The notes beneath the pieces were generated by a model. That model did no database searches. It had not been told where the DNA came from and worked only from the letters and a program-made list of their open reading frames with translations. Positions 9,639 through 16,236 of a DNA stretch of 19,108 bases are shown here, piece after piece. The first letter of the stretch is position 1; each line of letters begins with the position of its first letter. The DNA comes from Theodoxus fluviatilis (Eukaryota; Mollusca; Gastropoda; Cycloneritida; Neritidae). The DNA is taken from positions 1 through 19,108 of the forward strand of contig JAWQFJ010009770.1 of NCBI GenBank assembly GCA_034096865.1, in the 5' to 3' direction. The translations under genes and the position numbers were made by a program.

Positions 9639-10362
9639 CATGACGACACACTACAGAAAGTGATGGCTGCAGTCCAAACTAGCAAGTGGCATGACAAAGA
9701 GCTAGCGAACTACGCCCAGTTCAAGGAGAAAATCTCAGTACCTGATGGTCTTGTTCTGCGTAACCATCGACTTGTCATCCCTTCCAGTCTTCAACAGCGT
9801 GTTGTTGAAATTTCGCACCAGGTCCATCAAGGCATTGTGAAGACCAAGCAGTGTTTACGCGAAAAGGTTTGGTTTCCAAGAATCGACAGAATGGTCGAGG
9901 CGGCTGTAAAATTTTGTATTCCCTGCCAAGCATCATACCCCGGACCCAAAACCCGTGAACCCCTGAACCCTACTCAACTCCCGACAGAACCCTGGAGTGA
10001 ACTGGCAGTTGATTTTGCTGGTCCCTTTCCCACAGGCGACTATCTGATGGTGCGTATTGATGAATACAGCCGTTTCCCTGAGGTGGAAATTGTGTCCTCA
10101 GCATCCGCAAGATGTGTCACACCCAAGCTGGAAGAAATATTTTCCCGTCAAGGTGTCCCCAAGACAGTGAAAACTGACAATGGTCCTCCATTTAACGGTC
10201 AAGATTTCGCTGACCGGTTCGGTTTTCATCGCATGAAGATAACCCCAGTATGGCCCGAGGCCAATGGTGAAGTCGAGAAGTTCATGGCTACAGTAAAAAG
10301 GAATATCACTGCATCGACCGCCGAGAACAAGAACTCGAAGAAAGAACTTCCTACGTTCTACG
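9639..10362 (+). pseudogene. pol: gypsy integrase, zinc finger plus core
   Basis: Integrase region joining element DNA to the host chromosome. Counting from the GTG at 9660: the HHCC zinc-binding domain has His53, His56, Cys86 and Cys89. The RNase H-like core has Asp118 (AVDFAGPF), Asp173 (KTDNGPPF) and a Glu in GEVEKF (about 206). The spacing from the second Asp to the Glu is about three residues shorter than the usual D-35-E, in the FADRFGFHRM stretch, so a small in-frame deletion is likely. The frame is lost near 10358, and the remaining residues of the open frame to 10418 are out-of-frame translation. Confidence 0.92.
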
Positions 10363-10816
10363 TCACTACCGTGCAACCCCGCACAGCGCTACCAACGTGC
10401 CCCCATTTGAGGCGCTAACTGGACGCAAGATGAACATCGGATTGCCGAGTGCCCCTGTCTCAGCTACGCCACTCCCTGTCCCTGTACACACGCGTATTGT
10501 CTACAACGACTCCGTGTCCAAGCAGAAAATGACGGAATACGCTGATGCCAAGCGCAAGACGCAAGCGTCAAGCTTCAAACCCGGCGATCGTGTGCTCGTG
10601 AAGCAACAGCGCAAGAATGCACTGACCAGTCCCTATTCCTCACGTCCGTATGTTGTGACTCAAAAGAAAACAGCATGGTCACAGCTCAGCGAGGCAAGAG
10701 CATCATTGTGCGCAATTCATCCCATTTCAAGCCCATTCAAGGTGCATTGCTACATCCGGAGGAAGAAGAGGAAGAAGATTAAACATGCTCCCGTCCGCAT
10801 TAGTCCAGTCTTTTGA
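10362..10816 (+). pseudogene. pol: gypsy integrase C-terminal region
   Basis: The Pol frame resumes here with PPFEALTGRKMNIGLP, the conserved step after the integrase core, followed by SSFKPGDRVLVKQQRKN, the usual SH3-like region of Ty3/gypsy integrases. Near 10661-10670, in an A-rich run, the frame appears to shift again: HFKPI-like coding is visible only in another frame at about 10725-10740. The basic tail after that in the open frame is out-of-frame sequence. Confidence 0.85.
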
Positions 10817-10878
10817 CACACTCCGCAAGAAGATTAAACATGCTCCCGTCCACATTATTGTCTTTTGACACACTCCGC
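10772..10878 (+). repeat. Tandem duplication (55 + 52 nt) at the end of pol
   Basis: Units 10772-10826 and 10827-10878 both begin AAGAAGATTAAACATGCTCC and end ACACACTCCGC. They differ by a few substitutions and a 3-nt deletion. The duplication lies between the end of pol and the 3' LTR. Confidence 0.92.
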
Positions 10879-11010
10879 ATTAGTATTGTTATGACTGTTA
10901 AGAAAACCAATACTTTCCTTTTAACTAATGGACTGAATTTGTAAAAGTTTGTTTGAGTTTGAATATCTGTATCCGACGTGCATGCGATATTACAGTTCTG
11001 TTTGAAGTTG

Positions 11011-11018
11011 AGGAGGAA
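11011..11018 (+). other. Polypurine tract of gypsy element
   Basis: AGGAGGAA lies immediately 5' of the TGTTG that begins the LTR. This is the position and composition of the plus-strand primer of LTR retrotransposons. Confidence 0.8.
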
Positions 11019-11192
11019 TGTTGTATCCTTGCACAAATCAGACTGGACCGAGACAAACAGTTTCTAGTGACGATGACGTAATGAAGAAAGGAACGTGGGA
11101 CAGTGACAAGGACAGTTGAAAAAAGAGGCATACAGAATAAACCAAGAAACCAAGAACTGAGACCTGTTTGTCAGTTTTGTGCGCGTGCAACA
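11019..11192 (+). other. gypsy 3' LTR
   Basis: The segment begins TGTTG after the polypurine tract and ends CAACA, giving the TG...CA ends and short inverted repeat expected of an LTR. It is 174 nt long, in the range of compact Ty3/gypsy LTRs. An AATAAA at 11136-11141 lies about 50 nt before the end, suitable as the polyadenylation signal. There is no matching 5' LTR in the window, so the end cannot be confirmed by comparison. Confidence 0.78.
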
Positions 11193-11253
11193 CAATAGTA
11201 GCGACACAAGCTAGCCGCCGATTGAGAAACTTCACCGTGTCCCACGTGTCAAT

Positions 11254-11400
11254 GAACAAAAAGAGGAGTGTGACCAAAAAAGTCTGGCGGTACTTCGTAG
11301 TCAAGGCAAGCTTTCGGAACCAAGCTCCTTCTTCGGGCCTAGTCAGACCTAGACTACGAAGTACCGCCAGACTTCATTGGTCACCCTCCTCTTGTTGGTC
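11254..11400 (-). repeat. Long hairpin with hammerhead-like relic in its loop
   Basis: Two 49-nt arms (11254-11302 and 11352-11400) are inverted copies with about seven mismatches; the innermost 22 nt match perfectly. On the minus strand the 49-nt loop resembles the hammerhead core of the PLE arms at 13288-13333: GGC, a CYGA-GA-like block, a 4-bp stem-loop, then GAAAGCTTGCC. The outer arms would form a very long stem I. The core block reads CCGAAGA instead of CTGATGA, so activity is unlikely. It may be a relic of a Penelope-type terminal repeat. Confidence 0.7.
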
Positions 11401-11542
11401 AAGAATTATAGTCTACACCGGCCCTTCACCTCTTTGTTTGACCACGTATCAATGGTCTCGTGTCTGGCTGTGTCGGATTCCCTGCGCAATGTGGGCGCCA
11501 TAGTGACAAAAGCGTTTTCTTGACGAGGGACAACTCGCGCAT

Positions 11543-11580
11543 GAACGGACGGACGGACGAACGGACGGACGGACGGACGG
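11543..11580. repeat. (ACGG)n microsatellite
   Basis: About nine ACGG units with one GAAC interruption, ending immediately upstream of dispersed-repeat copy 2. Confidence 0.95.
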
Positions 11581-11584
11581 AGTT

Positions 11585-11640
11585 TTACGCGTAGGGAGAC
11601 GCAGTGGGTCTATTCTGACCCCCAACCCCCAGGGGGAACG
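11585..11640 (+). repeat. Dispersed repeat family, copy 2 (partial)
   Basis: CGTAGGGAGACGCAGTGGGTC, then ATTCTGACCC and AACCCCCAGGGGG, matching the corresponding blocks of copies 1 and 3. The upstream GTTATTCGCCTCT half is absent here, replaced by the ACGG microsatellite. Confidence 0.6.
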
Positions 11641-11698
11641 TGTGCATGGATGACTCTGTATCCCCAAACCCCCGGGTCGATTCTTGCAGCACCATTTC

Positions 11699-11712
11699 AT
11701 TCGTATGTTTGC
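11699..11712 (+). repeat. PLE target-site duplication, left
   Basis: ATTCGTATGTTTGC is repeated exactly at 13486-13499, directly after the right inverted repeat. It is interpreted as the target-site duplication from PLE insertion. Confidence 0.8.
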
Positions 11713-11755
11713 CTACAGTGGATATATCTAAGTGCCGGGGTCGGGTGTACAGTTA

Positions 11756-11990
11756 CTGAAAAGAAGAGTAGAAGACAAGCAACCGACTGTTTCTTTCATG
11801 AGCAAGTCTGGCCCTGAAGAGGGCCGTTTGGGGGTTGTACTGCCGCCGAAGCGGGCAATCACCGCTACAGGATGGAGAGGCAGCGGGTTGGCAGGGGCGT
11901 GCAGCGATGCTCTGTATTTCTTTACGGCAAGCTTTCGAAGCTGAGGCTTCTTCATCAGGCCAAAGTAACAAGGCTGGCTGTGGAAAAGAA
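11756..11990 (-). repeat. PLE terminal repeat, left inverted copy
   Basis: This is the reverse complement of 13263-13485 over its whole length. I see only one gross difference: 12 extra nt at 11814-11825, flanked by GGCC repeats. The near identity of the arms implies a recent insertion or copying of one arm from the other during reverse transcription. Confidence 0.95.
11920..11965 (-). ncRNA. Hammerhead ribozyme-like motif, left PLE arm
   Basis: On the minus strand this 46-nt segment is identical to 13288-13333: CTGATGA core, a GAAGC/GCTTC stem II with CTCA loop, GAAA, then a palindromic AGCT and partial stem I (CTTTGGC with GCC and AAAG). Hammerhead motifs in terminal repeats are an established feature of Penelope-like elements. 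Activity is inferred, not shown. Confidence 0.6.
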
Positions 11991-13106
11991 GACTTCCTCG
12001 CAACACAAACCCTCAAACCCAGCTTGTACGTTCGGTACATAGATGATATTTTCATCATCTGGCACCATGGGGAGAAGGCCCTTGAGGACTTCCAATGCTC
12101 CATCAACTCCTTCTTTCCGACCATCCGACTTGAGATGAACCACTCTTCTCAGTCGGTCACTTTCCTGGACACACGAGTTTCGATAAGGGGAGACGATCTC
12201 GTCACCTCCCTATATCGCAAAGCAACGGATACCGGACAAATGCTCCACTCTGCCAGCTTCCATCCGAGACACACCAAAGATGCCATCCCCTATGGACAGG
12301 CCCTGCGGATCCATCGGATCTGCTCAGACCCTATGGATCGAGACGCCCACCTACAGGATCTGGAAGCCACACTCCTCCGTAGCGGTTACCGCAGGGAGTC
12401 CATCCGCAGACAGTTCCGCAGGGCGATCTCCATGGAGCGTACAGACCTGCTAACCCGTCGGAGAAGGGACACTGAGGCCAGCCGAGTCCCTTTCGTCACG
12501 CAGTACTTTACTGGCGCGGAGAAGCTACAACGGGAACTCGGGCACCTCCAAAACCTCATCTGCCACGACCAGTACCTCTCGGAGGTACTCCCTGAGCCAC
12601 CCATGGTGGCCTTCCGACAACCTCCCAACCTGAGAAGCAGGATAGTCCGCAGCCGGCTCCCTGACTCCGCGGTAGATGCCGTACAACCCTGCAAGACTGC
12701 CAGGTGTTCTACCTGTGCCATCATCTGCACCGATACCACCATAGTCAGGGACCACGTGACACACCGAGTAAGGGGCCAGTACTCTTGCTCCTCCAGCCAC
12801 GTGGTCTACCTCATCCGTTGCCGCAGAGGGTGCAGCGACGCATGGTATGTCGGAGAAACCAGCCAACAGCTCCGACAGCGCATGAACAGCCATCGCGCTA
12901 CCATCAGGAACGGTTCCCCCCTGCCTGTGGCCGAGCACTTCAACCTCCCGAGCCACACCACCTCTGACATGCTCGTCAGTGTGCTAAGAGGTGGACTGAC
13001 TGACCTACAGCGACGCAGAGTGGCTGAGCTCAAACTCATGTCCAAATTCCACACCCACGAGGATGGCCTCAATAGGGACATGGGACTCCTGAGTCACTAT
13101 CGATGA
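11991..13106 (+). pseudogene. PLE RT (C-terminal part) and GIY-YIG endonuclease
   Basis: The open frame runs 11835-13106 (423 codons), but its first ~52 codons are antisense terminal repeat; genuine PLE coding begins about 11991. YVRYIDDIFIIW carries the RT catalytic pair (YIDD at residues 68-71, nt 12036-12047). After it come the RT thumb, a linker rich in Arg, a Cys cluster (CKTARCSTC) and the GIY-YIG endonuclease: VVYLI at 323-327, C...C, YVGET at 338-342, R and H near 347-353, and AEHF with the metal-binding Glu at about 367. Family: Penelope-like RT with C-terminal endonuclease. The N-terminal RT palm motifs are gone, so this copy cannot reverse transcribe. No internal stop or frameshift is seen, which suggests a fairly young copy. 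Confidence 0.93.
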
Positions 13107-13262
13107 AGCTGTCCCCGCACGCCTTTTTAGTGCTTACCCTGTTGAGGCCGCTCCCGCCCCGTGATGTTGGTGCAAAGCACTCCTTTTGGTTTCCTTCACT
13201 GAACTCTCCTCACTACCTCGCCGCCCTGCACGTGTTTCACCGGCCCTTGTCACAGTATATAT
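13107..13262 (+). other. PLE 3' UTR
   Basis: GC-rich then pyrimidine-rich sequence between the endonuclease stop (TGA at 13104-13106) and the right terminal repeat. No coding potential of its own is apparent; the open frame 13103-13528 crossing it is chance plus antisense of the left-arm frame. Confidence 0.6.
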
Positions 13263-13485
13263 TTCTTTTCCACAGCCAGCCTTGTTACTTTGGCCTGATG
13301 AAGAAGCCTCAGCTTCGAAAGCTTGCCGTAAAGAAATACAGAGCATCGCTGCACGCCCCTGCCAACCCGCTGCCTCTCCATCCTGTAGCGGTGATTGCCC
13401 GCTTCGGCGGCAGTACAACCCCCAAACGGCCAGACTTGCTCATGAAAGAAACAGTCGGTTGCTTGTCTTCTACTCTTCTTTTCAG
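13263..13485 (+). repeat. PLE terminal repeat, right copy
   Basis: Inverted copy of 11756-11990, lacking the 12 nt found at 11814-11825 of the left arm. It is followed at once by the second 14-bp direct repeat. Confidence 0.95.
13288..13333 (+). ncRNA. Hammerhead ribozyme-like motif, right PLE arm
   Basis: Core CTGATGA at 13295-13301; one extra A; stem II GAAGC (13303-13307) with GCTTC (13312-13316) closing a CTCA loop; GAAA at 13317-13320. The A of GAAA starts a palindromic AGCT (13320-13323), so stem III would form only between two molecules or in tandem. Predicted cleavage follows T13324. Stem I: GGC (13292-13294) with GCC (13325-13327), a GT bulge, then CTTT (13288-13291) with AAAG (13330-13333). 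The very short palindromic stem III resembles the dimer-type hammerheads known from Penelope elements. The extra A before stem II and a CUU cleavage triplet are non-ideal. Confidence 0.62.
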
Positions 13486-13499
13486 ATTCGTATGTTTGC
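13486..13499 (+). repeat. PLE target-site duplication, right
   Basis: Exact copy of 11699-11712, placed directly after the right terminal repeat. Confidence 0.8.
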
Positions 13500-13745
13500 A
13501 CATGCAAATAGGCCTACTTGGGCACTGAGCGGTGTGTCGACATGAAGCAACATTTGCGACGCAGTTCTCACACACGTGTGACGAGAACGCATCAAAGGCT
13601 GTTTTGTGTGTATGCTAATAAAGAACCGAAGCGTAAGATTTATTTAAATGCGCTGAAATGAGAAGCAATTACCTGTTGAATTAAATCAACAAAATCAATG
13701 AGAAGTGGTCTACACCTTGGGAATTAGTGCATATTCAGTGCCATA

Positions 13746-14350
13746 TGTGACCCTCCACCACAAAATGAGTCACTCGTTGCATTTTGAACATTTTGATATC
13801 TGAATGTTTTCAAAAAGAGCACACAACAAGCTTCTCAATGGTGTAATAGTCATGAGCATATGACTACCCTACACGATTTCACATGACTTTGAAGATCGAC
13901 ACCCTAAAAATACGCTTTTTGAGAAAGACGCGTTTTAAGTTTAGGCCCGACAAACATTATTCCCCCTTTTTCCATGGCAACCCTTATTCTAGACTCATGC
14001 AATTTGCCACAGAGATGAAGCAGTGGCTTTTGGCTTTGGTTGGCAGCCTAGGGTATTCCCCCGTCGATCTGTTGCAGTGGTGGCTATGAAACTTTGAGAA
14101 AATGCTTGATGTTGACGATCGGTTCGCGGACGTTTTCTTGTGAATGATTTACCATCACACCCAAAAAACATCATAAAGCATACTCTTACATGTTGATTTC
14201 AAACACGAAACTTACTCATAATATGAAGAAAGGACTAGAGAAGCAAAAAAAAACTCTCGAAGTCGACCACTACAACCCCCCTTCTTTGCGGGTGGTTTGC
14301 TCAAAATGACTCGACTGCGCAACCGACTCATTTAGCGATGGAGAGTCGCA
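13746..14350. mobile_element. Non-autonomous TIR element (MITE-like), 605 bp
   Basis: The ends are inverted repeats: TGTGACCCTCC at the left and, on the opposite strand, TGCGACTCTCC at the right. Similarity continues through AAATGAGTC to ATTTTGA about 45 nt in; the first 28 nt match at 21 positions. Flanking TA (13744-13745 and 14351-14352) could be a TA target duplication, or ATAT a 4-bp one; the sequence cannot separate these. No transposase is encoded; the 68-codon frame at 13883-14089 has no motif. It lies inside a LINE RT coding region, which independently fixes its limits. Confidence 0.78.
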
Positions 14351-14946
14351 TATTTGCTGACGATATCGCTATATTGTCAACCACACCCGTAGGCTTACAA
14401 TGCCAAATTGATAACACGGCTCAAAGTTCAGGAATGTTTGGCTTGTGCACTATTTTAAGAAAAACAAAGATAATGGTGTTTCGACGTGCTGGGTGTCTTG
14501 GACGTGGGGATAAAGGATTTCTAGGCAATATTGAGATCGAGACTGTGAATAAGTACAAGTACCTTGGCTTGGTGTTTACTACCAAACTATCGAACACCGC
14601 GGCTCTGAATGATCAATATACCAATTCAAAACAAAAGATTTGCTAAGGGTCATGTGGAAGCTTTATAGTATAAACATGTCTGTATTCTTCTGAATGTTTG
14701 ATGCACATGACATTATTGAGAAAAGCACACCTCTTTGTATGTAATATATTCTTAACTCTTGACAGTAATAGACCAAGTTGTATGGTATATGGAGATCTAG
14801 TAACATACCCACGTTTGACCAATTCTACTATTAAAGCTATCAAATATTGGTTACAGCTCGTCAGCAAACCAGAGAATAGGCTCCAAAACAGGCTTATCGC
14901 ATGCTCGCAAATATGGCGTATCCTACACTTACCTGGACAAAACTGA
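14350..14946 (+). pseudogene. LINE RT motif C to C-terminal region, broken
   Basis: The frame contains IFADDIAILS (paired catalytic Asp of RT motif C), KTKIMVFRRAG, IEIETVNKYKYLGLVFTTKLS (thumb), a TAA at 14644-14646, another stop shortly after, and then in the same frame AHLFVCNIFLTL, CMVYGDLVTYP and IKAIKYWLQLVS. The ATG at 14338 that opens the upper frame lies inside the TIR element and is not a true start. Relative to the LINE at 16306 it lacks the endonuclease and most of the RT palm. It is a dead copy. Confidence 0.85.
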
Positions 14947-15141
14947 TTGAAAGTCGACGATGCGATTAGCGTTTGGTTGGTTTGGGAATTGTAAATCGAA
15001 AGGGATACAATAATCATAGGAAGCATGAGGTTTCAGGCGAAATTAAAGAGCCATTCATCAACAGAGTCAATTTTTTGGGTATAATATGCGTGGACTTGTG
15101 GTATCGTTGTCGACTACCACGTTTATCACTTGGATGCATTT

Positions 15142-15203
15142 TCCTCTCTCTCTCTCTCCCCCCCCCTTCTCTGTCTCTTTCTTTATCTTTGTGTATCTTT
15201 GAA

Positions 15204-15254
<51 letters not shown>
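15142..15254. repeat. (CT)n microsatellite, interrupted
   Basis: CT dinucleotides with a C run at about 15158-15166, a T-rich interruption, then a long perfect CT run to 15254. Confidence 0.96.
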
Positions 15255-15255
<1 letters not shown>

Positions 15256-15489
15256 GCTCTTATTTAGCTTTTTAACCGAGCACAGAGGACGTTGCTGTCC
15301 TTTCAACAGATCTTGCCACGTGAGAGGAATCCTTAACTGAATTGGAAACGGACTCCTTCGATCGCCGTTACAGAACCACTTATGCAACAAGTGCGGTACG
15401 TTTTCACGACAGCATAGTGTAGTCATTTACATTTGACTAGGCAATAGCGTCGGGGCTACTGACCACGCTATGCACAGCTGGAGTAGGGA

Positions 15490-15720
15490 TGGATTTATGG
15501 AGCTTCACGACACATCGGCCTTTACATGCTGTGTGAGGCCATTGACTACGACAAACCATGAGAGTTGGTTAGAACTACTGCATATCAAGGCACGATTTCC
15601 CTAGTTATTCGCCTCTCACCAAAACTGTGGGGAGACGCAACGGATGAGTTCTTGTCCCCAACCCACAAGGGGTCCGTGCTTGAGAAACAAGGCTACAGTG
15701 CTTAGTTAAGTTATGAGGGC
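15490..15720 (+). repeat. Dispersed repeat family, copy 3
   Basis: Shared with copy 1 in the same order: a GGCCATTGA block, CAAGGCACGATTT/CAAGTCACGGCGT, CCCTAGTTATTCGCCTCT, GGGGAGACGC, and AACCCACAAGGGG. Lengths of the intervening segments are similar. No coding potential. It is the longest clear copy in the window. Confidence 0.65.
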
Positions 15721-15817
15721 ACTAAGTCACATTTTCCCTAGTTCTACGTAACTGTATACATTTTAAGATTTTGATCTAGGAGCTTTGTGTATTTTTTTCG
15801 TCTGGAATATTCTCAAG

Positions 15818-15868
15818 TAAAATAAATCAATAAATCAATAAACCAATTAACGAATAAATCAATAAACT
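15818..15868. repeat. AATAAATC-type simple repeat
   Basis: Tandem AATAAATC/AATC units. It lies between dispersed-repeat copy 3 and the start of LINE-derived coding sequence, and could be the A-rich tail of a retroposed element. Confidence 0.9.
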
Positions 15869-15966
15869 CCTGGTTAAAAAATCTTATTTGGTACATACTT
15901 TTTGTTTTTGCATACACGGTCACAAAAGTGCGAGAAATTCAAAATGAGAGGCGGCTCGTGAACTAG

Positions 15967-16236
15967 AAATGTCTCAACAGAAGTGAAAACAAGTACGCCA
16001 TCCTCAACGCCCGTGAAGAATTTAGAAAGAAGAGAATCGGCGTATCTTCCGACAGGACCATCAACCAGCGGATGCAGCTACGGGAGCAGAGAGAGGCCAG
16101 TCTTCAAGGGCGCGCCAACGGAAGAAGGCCCGAGGGTGCTGCGGAGCAGAATGGAGACTCCAGTCAGGAGCCACGAGGCAGCGGGTACCTCACCCGCTCC
16201 ATGTCCCGGCTCCAAGCCCGGACGAACGCTAGCTAG
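15967..16236 (+). pseudogene. LINE segment upstream of endonuclease, one nonsense codon
   Basis: In the same frame as the endonuclease, 89 codons are open between TAG at 15964 and TAG at 16234. The start reads KYAILNAREEFRKKRIGVSS then DRT, which resembles the end of the RNA-binding ORF1-type domain of L1/CR1-like LINEs ('x-L..AR..F...GI.vs.DrT' style). A Gln/Arg/Glu-rich linker (INQRMQLREQREASLQG) follows. It appears to have been joined in frame to the endonuclease, so an ancestral polyprotein is plausible. The overlapping frame at 15983-16330 is a shadow: its last residues are the out-of-frame reading of the endonuclease start. Moderate certainty. Confidence 0.55.

Larger units (their letters stand above)
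8339..11192 (+). mobile_element. Ty3/gypsy LTR retrotransposon, 5'-truncated
   Basis: Recognisable parts run in the Ty3/gypsy pol order: reverse transcriptase, RNase H, integrase zinc finger, integrase core, C-terminal region, polypurine tract, 3' LTR. The 5' LTR, gag, protease and the start of RT are absent. The left edge meets the AGGTCA-rich repeat near 8339. The closest lineage by remembered motif style (SDD in place of YxDD, KPGDRVLVKQQ after integrase) is the group often annotated as K02A2.6-like in invertebrates. Breaks: frameshifts near 8770, 9121, 10358 and 10665, and a TAA at 9636-9638. The copy cannot make an intact Pol. Confidence 0.93.
11713..13485 (+). mobile_element. Penelope-like element with inverted terminal repeats
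   Basis: Structure in order: 14-bp direct repeat, a 43-nt extension (11713-11755), the left terminal repeat in inverted orientation (11756-11990), a 5'-truncated RT plus GIY-YIG frame (to 13106), a 3' UTR, the right terminal repeat (13263-13485), and the second 14-bp repeat. Penelope-like elements are retroelements with a telomerase-related RT fused to a GIY-YIG endonuclease. They are known for terminal repeats in direct or inverted orientation, for a short extra tail at one end, and for 5' truncation. All of these are visible here. The copy has lost RT motifs upstream of YIDD, so it is not autonomous. Confidence 0.93.
13623..14965 (+). mobile_element. Decayed LINE, split by a TIR element
   Basis: LINE RT sequence is present on both sides of the 13746-14350 insertion. 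Left part (about 13623-13745): KIYLNALK, then SGLHLGN and CIFSA with two or more stops, typical of the segment leading into RT motif C. The right part resumes at IFADDIAIL. The C-terminal part continues through MVYGDLVTYP and IKAIKYWLQL, and in a shifted frame TWTKLIE near 14930-14950. It aligns block by block with the larger LINE at 16306-19108 (for example NKYKYLG versus NEYKYLG), so both belong to the same family. The 3' end is not defined. Confidence 0.8.

Noticed and set aside
11019..11192. A second LTR to make the gypsy element complete
   Set aside because: No other copy of the TGTTGTATCC start or the CAACA end region was seen in the window, so only the 3' LTR is called.
12386..12956. 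Long minus-strand frames opposite the PLE coding region
   Set aside because: They are shadows of the GC-rich GIY-YIG/RT coding strand, with no motifs.
13103..13575. Frames on both strands at the right PLE arm
   Set aside because: They match, in antisense, the frames of the left arm and are just the terminal repeat translated.
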